Shown here piece after piece: positions 1 through 11,880 of a stretch of 64,000 nt of DNA. Below the pieces are notes generated by a model. That model was given only the letters and a program-made list of their open reading frames with translations. It made no database searches and was not told where the DNA came from. Origin of the DNA: Thalassia testudinum (lineage: Eukaryota; Streptophyta; Magnoliopsida; Alismatales; Hydrocharitaceae); the NCBI GenBank assembly GCA_037157565.1, contig JAZHRO010000062.1:7068001-7132000 (forward strand). The letters run 5' to 3'. Each line of letters opens with the position of its first letter. Positions within the stretch are counted from its first letter, which is position 1. Position numbers and translations under genes: made by a program.

Positions 1-836
1 TCAAAGGAGGCATTTTCCTCCTTCCAACGGTGGGAACTCAAACCAATGATCTGCTTCAGACTTTTACTAAGTCCAAACAAGGGAGTTTTTCTAATTTTTA
101 ATTATTTTTAAGTGTTGGCTTATGTGTGAAATTTGACACAGGAAGTTCCGTAAGAAATGCAAGTTTTTGAATTAGAAACTAAGTTAGATACTTTCCAAAT
201 TACAAAAGAGGATCAAGTCACCTAAACTATCATGAGTTCAGGTGGAATTTTAGAGAAGGATATCTGATCTAGTCTAAAAATAGACCCTGAAATTCTAATG
301 ATCAGATCCGCATCCTCATCCCTAGTTTGTTAAAGATTAAATCCCATTGTACCAAAAGTGAGTTTTTCAACCTTAGTCCCCATTTCAAAATTTTTCCTCA
401 AAAAGTTTTCAACATTTATATTTTTTTGAGTATGCAAGCAGAAAAATAAAATAACTAAAGAAAAATGCATGTTTTTAGGTTTTGAAAATCCTAAATCGAT
501 CGTCAAATTTTAAAAACACCCCCCATGCTTAAGATATGCAATGTCCTCATGCATTAGGAGGGAAAAGGAATCACCTTAATGAAGAGCGGTCAGGTTTAGG
601 ATGGTCAAAACCTGGAAAAAAAATGATGGGTTACCTCCCATCCAGTGCTATCTTTTACACCATTCAGCCAGGCGTGTAGGTATGCACAGAAGATGGCAAA
701 TCATGTAAATAGTTAGACAGTTGGATGCCCTCAGAAAAAGTGTCTTCTTCTAGATCCCTAGAAAATTGATTAGAAGCAATATTGGGATCAAAGTTGGATG
801 GAAAATGATAAGTGTAGCCTGAGTCTGGACATGGTT
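1..836 (-). other. 3' non-coding spacer of element 0
   Basis: No coding sequence is seen. On the minus strand the spacer carries a hairpin at 625-642 (stem GATGGG/CCCATC), a second hairpin at 536-554 with loop AGGA, and a G-rich motif GCATGGGGGG at 519-528. The same three items follow the integrase in elements 1 and 2 in the same order, which anchors this stretch as the post-pol region. By analogy the true 3' LTR should begin about 0.8 kb beyond the left edge. Confidence 0.6.
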
Positions 837-1634
837 TTAAATCAAGTTGGATGCCAAACTCGGGGGGGGGGGGGGGGTTGGTGGTAGGTCCATAAGAAAG
901 GAGTCGGGGAAGGGATGGTGAGGATTGGGTGAAGTTAGTGTGGAAAAGTGGGTTGCGGGAATAGTGGGTGGGTTAGGGTGATCAGGGGGTGCATCGGGAA
1001 TAGATTTGGGGTCAAGACAAGTCTCTAGATCACAAATTTCACTGACCACTGATTCTGAGTCAGAGTCCTCAAAAAAATTATGGTTAGTAAGGGTATCTAT
1101 CAACATTGTCTCCACCATATTGGAAATTTCCATATCTGAGTCCTCAAAAAAGTTATCATCATGGAATCTCCTAGAGGATTTGAAAATATCTAAAGTGATA
1201 GTTTGGCTGGCGCAAGTGATATCCATTTTGCCTGTGTGGCAATTGATATTTGCCTTTGCAGTGGCCAAAAAGGGGCATCCAAGGATTATTGGGGAGTCCA
1301 GTAAGGATTCAGGTACCTCAATGTCAAGGACCAGAAAGTCTGCAGGGAAGACACAATTCTGGACCTTGACCAAAACATCCTCGACAATCCCACGAGGTTT
1401 GATTGTAGATCGGTCGGCTAATTGCAGGGTAACCTCGACGGGTTTTAATTCACCGATATGAAATTCTTCAAATAAAATCGTGGGAATAATATTAACTGAG
1501 GCACCAAGATCAAGGAGGGCACAATTAAAGGTAGTATCATCAATAATTACTGAAATTAAAGGTGCCTCCGGATCTTTCATCTTAGGAGGCAGCTTGCTCT
1601 GTATGACAAAGCTTACTACCTCCAAAAGATGCAC
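837..1634 (-). pseudogene. Retropepsin-like aspartic protease with acidic tail (element 0)
   Basis: This open stretch of 265 codons encodes the retroviral-type aspartic protease that would cleave the gag polyprotein inside virus-like particles. The active site is LLDLGASVN near residue 42, with Leu in place of the usual Thr or Ser after the catalytic Asp, as is common in the Athila group. The flap-side motif IILGCPFL follows near residue 115. The last 100 or so residues are not protease: they are acidic with a repeated NFFEDSD motif, then proline-rich. A run of 16 G on the plus strand (862-877) encodes the proline stretch. It is in frame with gag upstream and separated from it by one TAG at 1635-1637. 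The GTG at 1634 is only the first codon after that stop, not a natural start. Confidence 0.8.
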
Positions 1635-3619
1635 CTATCCTAGATTTTTGGCCTGCCTTTTAGGAGTACAGATCTCCTTCAAAAATTTGGCATAGGCAGG
1701 TATATATTTGATGGCATCTAGGAGAGGAATATTGATTTGAACTTGCCTAAATAGATCCATGAGTTCTTTTGTGGTGGGCTTAGATTTCTTCTTTCTGTTG
1801 GTGGTGGGGTGGAGAGCTTGTGGGAAAGGGATAGGAATCGTGTCTTGAGATTTTTGTATTTCTTTTTCTTCCTGATGGGGAGGTGGGGAGTCAATTTGCA
1901 TAGTGATGGGGATTTCACAAGGTTTGTGTGAAGGCTCGGGATCAGTGGTGGTTTTCCCACTCCTCAATGTAACTGCATGTGCAGTCGAATTATTATTTGG
2001 AGGAGGTGGGGGGCTTGCGGCTATGGAAACCTGGGAGGGTGATTTGGGTAGTGTGGATTTCTGCCCGGATATTGGTTCCTTTGGTGATTAGGGTTGGGCA
2101 TGGGTTGGGACGAAAGATTCCCTGTAGGTCTTTGAGTAGGAGTAAACCCAATCTAATTGTTCAGATTTGTGATGGTGCGGGTTACTTCCATCATTTTTGT
2201 TTGCATTTCCTGCAGGGTTCGCATCATCTGGGCATTGATGTCTTGTTGGGATGGCCCAGGATGAAAGGTTGGATTCAACCCATACCCATTAAAATGATCT
2301 GGTTGGGAAGGAACCTGATTATTCCAGGAGTAGTTTGGGTAATTTTTCCAATTGGAAGAATTTTTAAAGGGCTCTTGGATGGCAGAAATATTTTGAGTGG
2401 GGTTAAGATCTAGATAGTTGTAATTCCCTAGTGAATCATGGGCAACCTCAGAATACTGGTAATAATCAACAGGAGTAATGTTGAGATTATGCAAATTTTC
2501 TCTTCGTGGAAAGTTAGGTTGGGCTAGATGTGGACTATGTGGAGCTTGGGTTGATGTGGCCAGTCTTTCCTCAATTTTCTTTTCATTAATATCCATCTGG
2601 TCGAGTTTTTAAGCAATCATTTGAAGATCGTCATGGGTGACAGGGATAGATTGAGTGCCTACTTCATGAACACTAAACTGTAGGTTTTGAGTTCTGCAAA
2701 ATGTGTTCATGGAAGCTTGATTAAATGAGTTTTCACTCATTTCTTCAAAAAGGTAATAGGCACTTTCAGCATCCTTATTTAAGAAGCCGCCACACGAGGC
2801 ATTGACAAAATGTCGAATTTGATCTTCTAATCCATGATAGAAGATTTGCACGAGCTGCCATAAAGGAATCTCGTGGTGCAGGCAACTTCTTAAGAGATCT
2901 TGAAATCTTTCCCAAGAATCATGGAAAGTCTCACCAGATTTTTGGTGAAAGGTCGTAATAGATCTTTGTAGGGAATTAGTACGACCTATAGGAAATAATT
3001 TCTTGAGGAAGGTGCTCTTGAGCTGAGGCCAAGTTGTGATGGGTTGGCCAATCGTCCTGAACCAATAAGCGGCCTTATCTTTAAGAGATAATGGAAAAAC
3101 CCGCATTAGCCATATGTCCTCTTGCACATTTCGAGAACGGGTTGTTTGTGCAAGAAGAGTCAGCTCTTCAAGGTGGCTGAAAGGGTCTTCCCTAGGAAGG
3201 CCATGAAAGTGTTTAATCAAGTTCAAGACTGCAAGCTTGATCTCAAAGTCCCCCTCTGGTATGACCACTCTTGGTCGTTCCTCATAATAAGATGGATCCT
3301 AAAAATCTTTTAGAGGAATAACAGGCTACTGACGGGGTGGTGGGTTTGGCCTTTGATTGGCTAGGTTTTGGGTGTTCCTAGTCAATGTTTGTTGATTGGA
3401 ATTTAATTTATCAATCTGCTCAGCCATCAATTTTAAAAGATCAGGCAGGGGGTCTTGATGTTGTGTTTGGGGCAATTAAAGATTAGGGAGCTCCAAGTGT
3501 GGGAAGTTAAAGGTGGGTGGGTTTTGGGTGGAAGGGTTAGAATTAGGGTTAGTGGGGTTTGAGGTAGGATTAGAGGTGGAAGTGGAAGCATTAGTGGACC
3601 CATTTTGTTGATTTTCCAT
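1635..3619 (-). pseudogene. Athila-type gag (element 0), broken
   Basis: Gag forms the particle shell that packages the element RNA. I place the start at the ATG at 3619, where the minus strand reads MENQQNGSTNAS, an Asn/Ser/Thr-rich leader. The retrotransposon gag core lies at about 2609-3268, with the recognisable motif KDKAAYWF followed by a LKKLFPIGRT stretch. The C-terminal part is Pro/Gln-rich and ends in VTLRSGK at about 1965, a motif that marks the gag C-terminus in Athila relatives. Stops interrupt it at several places (for example at 2606 and 3300), so no full-length product is possible. Homologous gags lie in elements 1 and 2. Confidence 0.75.
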
Positions 3620-5252
3620 TTTTTGTTTAGAAGAAGAAGACAGAAAAAGTGGTCTTTTTGCGCAGGGGGTGAAATCAAATGGTCCTTCCAGGTGCGGATT
3701 TTGAGACCGTCACCCGTGCATAAAATGGAAGATTGGGAGGGGAGGAGAAGAGATGGAGATGAGAGAAGTGTGCACACAAGCAACCAAAGCTTGACTTAAC
3801 TTAAGTGTGACTCCCTAAAAAAATAAATCTAAGACTTGGTCTATGTAGGAAATAAGTAATCAATAGTGAATACCCGTTCTGTCAACAAATCTAGCCAAGT
3901 TGCTTAAGGGGAGGTTTGGGCCCAAACGTTTCCCAGGGAAAATCCCAAGTGCTTGTACAAACTCGCGCCTGGTCGTTTGACACGGCCCCTCAACCTGAAC
4001 ACCAGATATAGATGACAGAATTGGTATTAACTAAAGAAAACTTAAGACTTATATAGCAAGCCTAAGTTGATGGAGCCTTAGGAGTCAAGTTGCTACGGAT
4101 TTTAGTTAGGTCTATGATACTATAGTGCACATGGAATGTGGAGGGCGTTAATTTGGGTTATTACTCTGTTATTTCAATTTTTTGTGTGTGTGCAGGAATT
4201 GGAAAGTAGTTCCAATTAAAAAGCAAGTTGTCACACAATTTCTTGTATTGTTATCTTTTAGGATTTGATTTAATTCAATGTATTTTAGGGTTTCTCTTTT
4301 TAAATTTTCAAATAAGTTTGAAACTCCACAATCAAAGGAAAAACAAGTTGGGTTGGTGATGGTTAATTTCCTTTAATGTGTGTCTCTAAAAAGAAAGAAA
4401 GAAATCCTAAGCCAATTGTTCCTAAGACAGAAAATTGCTACCAATGAATTATTTTTAGGCTTTCTGTATTAAGTAGTGGTCCAAACAAGTCAAACAACAC
4501 CACTACTTTGAATAAAATCAAACACGGATTCCAGAAAATATTTTTGTAAGATTTTAGAAATTTGTTTGATAATTGTTTTGAATTTTTACTTGTACTGGTG
4601 TCAAAGTCCAGAAATGATACCCATGGGTATTTTGGACTTTTTAGTATTACCACTGACCTCAGAAAATTTTGGTGATTTTATATGATGTGTAAAATTTCAC
4701 AATGATTCCAGAAAGCTAAATTTTACAAAAATTGGATGACTATAAAAATTCTAAAAATTCACAGATAGTAGCAAAATAGGAAGATTAGAGGGTGTGACCC
4801 CTCTGCAGTCCATGAATGTTTAAAAATTAAATGCAAAGCCAATTGATCTGAAATTTGGAACAGTTGTTCCTAACTTAATTTGGAATCATTGTATGAAATT
4901 TTATGATTTTAGAAGGCCTGTGGTGCTGGGGATTGATTTTTCAAGTCCGGATAGAAATCTGGACCCGAAAAATGGAACACCAATACTTGAAATGGAGTGG
5001 TGTTGATGGTGCAAACAAGAAATCAATGAGTTTTAAAAAGTACCACTTCACTTAATTAAGTTATTTTGGTAGTCTTTTAGTTTAGGTGTGACAAGAGAAA
5101 AGAAACTAACCTGAAATTCCACGGGAAGAAAAGGAACTTTGAGCTTTTGCTTCCAAATTCCCGCTTTCTTCCTGCAATACCTGCACACACAAAAGAGAAG
5201 GCGATGAGATCCACTTCAAGCAAGAGAAAGAAAGATTAAGCAAAGCCGTGCC
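3620..5252 (-). other. Leader of element 0 between primer site and gag
   Basis: This AT-rich stretch has no convincing reading frame. It corresponds to the untranslated leader between the primer-binding site and gag, and is longer than in elements 1 and 2 (about 1.1 kb). I see no further recognisable motif in it. Confidence 0.5.
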
Positions 5253-5270
5253 TCCTCGGCAATGGCGTCA
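5253..5270 (-). promoter_or_regulatory. Primer-binding site of element 0
   Basis: The minus strand reads TGACGCCATTGCCGAGGA. It differs from the tRNA-Asp complement TGGCGCCGTTGCCGGGGA, used by many Athila/Tat elements, at three positions, all G to A. It lies five bases inside the LTR edge at 5276. Confidence 0.7.
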
Positions 5271-7681
5271 AAAAGTGATCGTGTTTTTGCACGGTTTGTT
5301 AATTTAGGGTTTTAAGTCGTTGCAACGCACAAAAATGGATTCGCTTTTAAATTTATATTCCCAGATAGGGGAGTATCTAGGGTCGTCCAAGGAGGCCAAT
5401 TGTTTGCAAAATCAATTCTGTTGCTTAGAAAATAAATCTCAACTTTCTTTTTTATCTTTTTTCAATATATCATTTTTATGTTTTTCAAATTAAGGCAACA
5501 TGCGAAGTTGTTGGCAGGAAAAAAAAAGTGACTACACCTACTATGCTAGCCTAAGTGACAAAAATAATCCTCTTTCTAAGCTCAACCTAGGTGCGTGGAG
5601 GCCTAGGTTAATTAGAAAGGAGGAGTGAAACTACACTAAAGATGAGGTAAGGTAATGCAAAAAAGAGTGCAACAATAAATCAAGGCAACTTCTTTTTTAT
5701 ATTAAAGGAAATTGTCTACTAGTAGATGAATGCTTCTACAAAAAAAATTGAAAACAAAATAAAGACAAATCCTTTAGATGATGATGGTGATGAAGAGGAT
5801 GAAGCTCCTCTTGCTCCAAGCCTGGTAGCTCCCAGGCTTGAAAAGAAAATCTTCAGCTCCTTCCTTCTATAGCTCTGCCAAGGTAATGTCCTCCAAAGCA
5901 AGCCCTAAGGGGCCGTGCCCTAAGCTTTTCTCCAAGGGTGGACGTCCACTGTAGGTCCTTCTCCCTCACCTGGCTGTCCTCCTTGAAATGGAAAGGTCCT
6001 CCTCCTTGGCGTGGCCTAAGTTGAAGAGAGTGGGGAGAAGAAGGCACCAAAGGGGCTGGTGATGTGCCCCCTTAATCTTCTTCTCTACTCCTTCTTGGCC
6101 ATAGGTATAGGTGGACGTAGGTGGAAGTAAACACTAATGGAGGATGCTCTAAAATGGTGGCGGGTGGTGGGTTTATATAGAGTAGGAAGGGGGCTAAGGT
6201 GACTCTTGAAATAGAGGGCTAAGATGGGAAGATGGAGGTGGTTGGGGATCCTATGGCTAAGGGTAATTGGTGCAAACCCAAGGGGAACCTAGGTGGTGGT
6301 TATGGGTGGTGGCACCCCTTGAAGTTGGCACCAAAATGGCTTCAAGAAGAGGGGCTTAGGTGGCGCCAAGTAGGGTTCTAGAAGGAGGGGTAGGTGGATG
6401 GCTAGGATGGGTTGTCGGGTTATGTGTAGGGCCATGATGTGGGGGTGTTTTGGAGGGAAGAAGTGGTGCCAATAAGGAGGTTGTTAGGGTGGTTTTGGCG
6501 CCACTTTATGGTGTCTTTTGGAGGTAGTGGGTAGGCTAGGTTGGTGCCAAGGTGAGGTGGAAGTAGGGGTAGCTTATGTGGAGCTTAGGTGGAGCTAGTT
6601 GGTGGAGTTGTTAGGAGTGTTTTTAGGTGGAAAAAACCAAGGGAGATGGAGCATAGCTAAGCTAAGCTAGGCTAAGCTAGCTTAGCTAATAGTGGAGTAT
6701 AGGAGGAGGTGTTGGAGCTAGGGTTTGGAGGGAGGAGTTGGATCTGAAGACTCTGGAGCTGAAGTGGAGCTGGTAGCTACTGAAGAGGTCAATATGTTGC
6801 TACTCTAGCTGGCTTAGCTTGCTAGTTCTTTGCTAGATACTAAGCCAAGGTAAAGTGAGCTGGCTTCTGTTGAATGGAGTTGAGGTGAGCTGGGTCTGGT
6901 GCTCCCGGGGAGGATCAAGCTGGTTGAGGCAACTAAGGTAGCTTAGCTCAACTAAGTTGAGCTAAGCTGAGTCCCCAGGAGCTTGACTTGAGATTCCTGA
7001 GTTGGGATGAATTCATCTTCAGCTGGCTGGAGTTGAGTGGAGCTGGATGTAGCTGGAACTAAGCTGGGGTGTGTAATTCCCTACTCGGAGGGGGTGAGAT
7101 CAGCGTGACGTAAAAAATACGGAATTGAAAAAATACCAATCTCACAAAATAAACAAACACACAATGTACACAATAATTTTTAGGTGGAAACCCAAACCGG
7201 GTGAAAACCACCACCTAACCCTCTCGAGTTAGGATTTTCCGATCAACCAAGTTGATCAAATCCACTAAATGAATCACTTTGAACGAGGGTGCTTCAACCT
7301 CTATTACAACCACGCTACAAGTGCGAGGGTAGCATTCCTCAACCCCTTCTCTCCACGAGAAGGATTTTGTCCCACGAAGGAAACCAAATGACAAAGATAA
7401 CAAATAATCCTATATAGCCAACAAAGTAATTTTAAACCTAGCTTCTATAGGAATTAGGAAACTCCCCTTTGCAAGGAGTGCGTCGGATCGATGACGTAGG
7501 TGTGTGAGCCACGCGACGGCGCAACGTCGCTCTCGTGAACTATGGCGGGAGAGCGGGTGCTCAAAGACTTAATGCTCTCAAGATGTAGAGCTTGAGCTTG
7601 GAGAGCAAGGGCTTCTTTTTGGACACAAAAGAGTGGAAAGTATGTTGCTTAAGTGTGTGTTGGTGTGCAAAGGCTCCCCTC

Positions 7682-7689
7682 TATTTATA
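7682..7689 (-). promoter_or_regulatory. TATA box of LTR A
   Basis: The sequence is TATAAATA on the minus strand. It is preserved at the same relative place in LTRs B (12671-12678), C (41654-41661) and D (11116-11123). Confidence 0.6.
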
Positions 7690-7799
7690 AAGGCCTTAGG
7701 AAGGCTTTGGAAGGCTTAGGAAAGCTTCCATAGCCATTGGGTGCAAAGCCCAAGAGAAATAGGCCGAAATCAGGGACAATGATTGCATTGACAGGGTAA

Positions 7800-8345
7800 T
7801 CAGACGTCTAATTCTGGCATCAGATGTCTGGAAGACCACTTTAAGACATCTGAAAATAAGGTCAGACGTCTGATTTTGGGTGGGTCTCTTCCTGACTTGA
7901 ATCAGATCTAAACAGGGTTCTAGTGCAAGTACATCAGACGACATACAAGACGTCTGGCACTATGTCAGGACGTCTGGAAACCTATTTTTTCGTGGGAATG
8001 GATTTCCAAGAGAGTGCAACGGCTAGAAAATCTCTGAGAAGAGATTTTGAGTCAGCCGAGGCAAAACGGTCATTTATCAGACGTCTGGAAAGGCGTAAGG
8101 ACGTCTGATAAGGCTCTAACGGTCATATCTTGAGTGTATGCTAAGACAGCCAACGGTCCACTAATTAGACGTCTGGCAAAGTCATCAGACGTCTCATAAG
8201 ACGTCTGGTCTAAGGTCTGGACGTCTGATTTCATCAGACAGAACTAACTATGTCCAGCCTAAATGTTATCAAACGTCTGAATCAACAGTCAGACGTCTTA
8301 AAACACATTATCAGACGTCTGATTTTGGAATTAGACGTCTGAAAA
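7800..8345. repeat. CAGACGTCTG palindrome array in LTR A
   Basis: Perfect decamers lie at 7863-7872, 8078-8087 and 8312-8321, with about a dozen variants such as TAGACGTCTG and AAGACGTCTG between them at irregular spacing. The array sits upstream of the TATA box in the LTR's own direction. Confidence 0.85.
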
Positions 8346-9072
8346 TGCTGTTTTAACCCTATATTGGTTTTCTAAGTTCTCTACAGAAAACCTAAGTATC
8401 CTAGGGTTGTGCCGGTGTTCGTAGGACTACTGTTAGGGTACTTTGAGGCTCTTTAACATGAATCTAAGTAACAAAAATAAAAAGCAACAAAAGAAACGAA
8501 AAATACAGCGATTACACGAGAAGGAAATCTATCATATTCTTCATCTCCTTCCTTCTTTAATATATCTCTCCTCGCGAATCTCTTCTGTTCTCCATCAAGC
8601 TCTTCTAATCCATCCTGGATGCAAGCTCGAACTCCATCTAATCACGTCTCCATTTGCAATTGACCTGAAATCTAAGACTCCAAGTGCAAATGTTAAATAA
8701 CACATGTTTGTTATCATCAAAACAAATGATCATGGTGCTCTAGCACCAACAGGGTGAACTCCCGTCAACTCAGCTAAGCTAGCTAGAGCTCCCTGTGGAC
8801 TAATGGGAGCTGAGATGAGCTAGACTCAGCTAGTTGAGCTGGATATGAGCTGACTTGAGCTAGGGTGAGCTAAGATGAGCTCTCTTGAGCTGCCATTTAG
8901 CTGAGATGAGCTAAATGGAGCTAGGATGAGCTAACCATAATTCAAATAAGCTAAATTCCAGCTATGCTGAGCTGGATCAAGCTGAGTTCCAGCTGGTGAG
9001 AGCCTCTCCTTCACCAGTTGCCTTCCTGAGTGCTAGGGTTCTAGGGATCTGGCAATCTGTTTATCCCTAACA

Positions 9073-10716
9073 CTCACAAAAACACAATAAAAAATGCAAT
9101 GCATGTCTAACCTAATTTATGCCTAAATGCAACCCAAAAACCCGTTTGCAGAGCAAAATCCTAAGAGCTAGATTTGTTTTAATGCATAAGAATGATGATA
9201 AACTGGCATTTATCACTTATTATCTTTTAGTTCTTAGGTTTAGTTCCGTACCCAAAAACTCCAAAAATACCCTTCGACACTGCCACTCACCTCCATCTTC
9301 CCCGTCTCCGACAGCTCCTCCGGTGAGGCAGTTCCATTGCTACACAACTCCATCTGCCTAGCCGACCACCTCACAACCTTCGCCGTGCCCCACTCTTCAA
9401 AACCCCCATTCTATTTCTCCCTATTACGCCCTCAGCTGCTATGCCAAACACCGCACCTACGCAATTCATTTTCCATCACCGTCCGGCCACCTCACTCACT
9501 CTCACCCCTCATGGACACCGTCGTTCACTTCGTCACCTCACAGCGATGCTCCTGAGCTTGTTTGATTGAGCCAAATGGCCTTGTTAATGTTTTCAGGTAC
9601 TTAGGTTCCCAACGTCATTAACGACGAGCTCAAGCAAAGCTTAGAGCTCTCTTTGGCACCTGCAGCTCTAGGCGCCACCTCCAGGTGAGGCGGATTCACC
9701 TCAGTAATACACTCGCCCAGTTAATTAAAGCCATTGACTGCCACAAGCACCTCAATTGAGTCCACCTTCAGCTGCAGCTCCACATAGAAAAAGGTGGTGG
9801 GATTTAGTCCCACATCATGGACTGAGGAGCAGTAGAAGTCGCATAAATTATTTTTGTCACATGAGCTTATCGCCTTAAATAACACACAGGGGGTGAGGTC
9901 CCTACTCCCTCACGTGCCTCACTTGCAACACCTCACATGAGGGTCTAGTGCAGCAGCCTTGGTCCCTAGTGCGCATGTACCCGATAACCCGATTATCCTG
10001 ACTGTGGCCCTGGGAGGGCAGATCCTAGAGAGAGAAGAAGAGAGCACGGGGGCAAGGGAGGGTTTTGCCCTGTGCGACACTTAGCCAAATCTAAAGGGAT
10101 GGCCGCCCTATGTGTATGAAGGAAGAAGAGAAGGAAGCTAGAGGCAGAAGAAAAAGAGAAGGCACAGAAGGAGAAGAACCTGAGAAGAGCATATGAAGGC
10201 TCATGCGTAAAGAAGAGAAGGAAGGAGGAAAGCAGCTGAAGAAGAGGAGCCAAGGAAGGAAGAAAGAAAAAGAAGAACAGTGCTAAGGAAGCACTGTAGC
10301 ATCTGATGGTTAAGTCATCCAGTCATCAGACCTGACGACTGATTTGAGGCTTGATACTTAGAATTACTATTGAGATATTTACATTGATTGAATGCTTGAT
10401 ATATATGCTTAGAGAATAATTGGTGATTTAAATCACCATTATTTTAGCTTCTCTACCTTTTTATTGCCTCAAAATACATGAGAATTTATTGAATATCTAA
10501 AGTGACTGATTAGTATTTATTGAATATCATTTTGTGGTTTAAATTCTTGTGCTCATTTACATTATTAAGATTATTGTGTGAATTCCTATTTGTTCCCTGT
10601 GTTCGACCTCGGACTTCATTTCTGATATTTGAGCTATAAATTCTATTTGTTTTTCGCGCTGATTCAACCTATACTACAATGCATTGATTTTAAAACCCAT
10701 TTCAGAGCGATCAACA
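9073..10716 (+). mobile_element. LTR F: decayed Athila-like LTR fragment
   Basis: The right part aligns by eye with the R/U5 end of the element 1 LTR. Shared marks include a GGGATTTAGTCCCAC stretch, a purine-rich tract at 10100-10290, the phrase CTGTAGCATC, CCCTGTGTTCGACCTC, and an end in GATCAACA at 10716. The left part resembles the C-rich U3-to-R region of element 1. No clear 5-bp duplication was found and the left edge is unresolved; a CCTTCC/TGAGTG junction at 9019-9030 is an alternative start. The open frames inside it look like chance frames in GC-rich DNA. Confidence 0.55.
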
Positions 10717-11617
10717 CCTTCCTCGGTGAAAACCACTACCTAAGCCTCCCAGCTTGGGATTTTCCTGACTAGGAAATGCTAGTCAATCCACTAACATACC
10801 ACTTGAACAACGGTGGCACAACCTCTTACAATGATCCCTTCTCTTACTAACCTGAAGAGAAGCACAACAAGAACAACAACAATGGATTTCTCCCAATAGC
10901 TTGGGATCCATAATCAAAGCAATATGTAAAATAAAATAACATAATCCTATGCAAACTCAAGGAAAGTCAAATCGGCTTTTTGCAGAGGTTTGAATCGACG
11001 TGCTTTGGAAAGTGTGAAAACAGAAGCATAGAAGCACTTTGAGAGAAAGCACGGGAGCTCTTTATCTAGATGGATTTCTATTTGAAAGTGTGTTTTGAAG
11101 TGAGGTGTGGAGCCCTATTTATAGGTGAAAATGGAGCATTCTTGGAATGTTGAGAAAAATCATTCGAACCAAATTGGTCGATCAATTTTCATTTTGATCG
11201 ATCAATTAACTTAATTGGTCGATCAATTGCTGATCAATCAAATATTTAATTGGTCAATCAATTGTGGGAAAATCAGATTTGACCGTTAGTCTAAATTGGT
11301 CGATCAATATTCTTATTTTGATTGATTCAAAAAAATATATATATTCTTATTTTGATCGATCAATTGATTTGATCGATCAATTCTAATATTTTGGTCGATC
11401 ATTACTATCTAGATGCTTATTTTATGATTTAGAATGGTTTGCCTTTAATCCTGAGGTTCCATACAGTAATTCTAGACTTAAGAAATATAAAAGAATTACA
11501 TTGACTAAAGATAATCTTCACTTTGAACCACACAGAGGATAATTGACTTGATTTGTGAGAGCGTGATCTTGAAAGATTAGTTCACAATAAAACATAATTT
11601 TGTTTCATCAAAACAGA
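10717..11617 (-). mobile_element. LTR D: truncated copia-like LTR of another family
   Basis: Blocks resemble LTRs A-C: GGTGAAAACCACTACCTAAG at the left, a TATA box at 11116-11123 (complement), and TTTCATCAAAAC at the right. Both ends are missing compared with LTR A, and the left end abuts LTR F. Where A carries CAGACGTCTG, D carries GATCGATC palindromes. Confidence 0.55.
11160..11405. repeat. TTGATCGATCAA palindrome array in LTR D
   Basis: Units such as TTGGTCGATCAATT, TTTGATCGATCAATT and TTGATTTGATCGATCAATT recur about ten times. The core GATCGATC is self-complementary. The array occupies the same place relative to the TATA box as the CAGACGTCTG array of LTR A. Confidence 0.8.
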
Positions 11618-11650
11618 GGTACTTACACATCGCACTCTCTCTCCTTGTGA

Positions 11651-11815
11651 CTGGCTAAGTTTCTTACTTAGTCGATTGCACATGCCTCTTGCGCACCCTA
11701 CGTAACTTGCTGGGGCAATTTCTGATCAGCTAAGTTTCTCACTTAGCTGGTTATCCTCTCATGCACACCCTCGATGCCCTGCTGGGGCGCCACATGACCA
11801 GCTAATTAAGCTCCT
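11651..11815 (+). repeat. Tandem repeat of about 74 bp, two and a fraction copies
   Basis: Units start at 11651, 11726 and about 11797 (partial). Each full unit has AAGTTTCTNACTTAG near its start and GCTGGGGC near its end. The paired CTAAGT and ACTTAG form a small inverted repeat. Confidence 0.6.
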
Positions 11816-11880
11816 CATTTTTTCAGTCACACTCCACTCACCCTATTTGGCATGCCCTCTCTCACTCCCCCTCCAGTCGG

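Larger units (their letters stand above)
7072..8751 (-). mobile_element. Solo copia-like LTR A
   Basis: The LTR is 1680 bp and bounded by TGTAATTCCC and CACCAACA, with a perfect 5-bp target duplication GGGTG at 7067-7071 and 8752-8756. Read on the minus strand it begins TGTTGGTGC, like SIRE/Maximus-type copia LTRs. A TATA box (TATAAATA, complement of 7682-7689) sets its direction. There is no internal region, so it arose by recombination between two LTRs. The U3 side carries an array of CAGACGTCTG palindromes. It is homologous to B and C. Confidence 0.8.
6590..9010. repeat. AGCT-rich degenerate repeat array
   Basis: Short units such as GAGCTAAGCTGAGCTGG and GAGCTAGGATGAGCTAA recur dozens of times without a fixed period, on both sides of the inserted solo LTR A. 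The units are self-complementary around AGCT, so the array forms many small inverted repeats. It sits in the U3 side of the element 0 LTR. Confidence 0.7.
1..9072 (-). mobile_element. Element 0: Athila-like Ty3/gypsy derivative with gag and protease only
   Basis: This is a minus-strand LTR retrotransposon whose 3' end lies beyond the left edge. From right to left it shows a 5' LTR, a primer-binding site, a long leader, gag, an aspartic protease and a non-coding 3' spacer. The protease reads DLGAS at its active site and gag ends with a TLRSGK motif, both usual in the Athila branch. No reverse transcriptase, RNase H or integrase is present: the stretch that follows pol in elements 1 and 2 (a small hairpin, then GCATGGGGGG) follows the protease directly here. 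It would need enzymes from relatives to move. The right LTR boundary at about 9072 (ending CCCTAACA) is a guess, because the other LTR is outside the window. Confidence 0.7.
5276..9072 (-). repeat. 5' LTR of element 0, split by solo LTR A
   Basis: The LTR edge next to the primer site is the TG at 5276. A TATA-like box on the minus strand (TATATAAA, about 6171-6178) suggests where transcription starts. The U3 side, at 6590-7071 and again at 8757-9010, is filled with degenerate AGCT-based repeats, for example the 16-bp palindrome GCTAAGCTAGCTTAGC at 6671-6686. The copia-like solo LTR A was inserted in the middle of this array. The outer edge at about 9072 is not confirmed. Confidence 0.5.

Noticed and set aside
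7800..8345. Possible CRISPR-like array of AGACGTCTG repeats
   Set aside because: Repeat units are short palindromes at irregular spacing in a plant LTR, with no constant repeat or spacer length and no cas genes.
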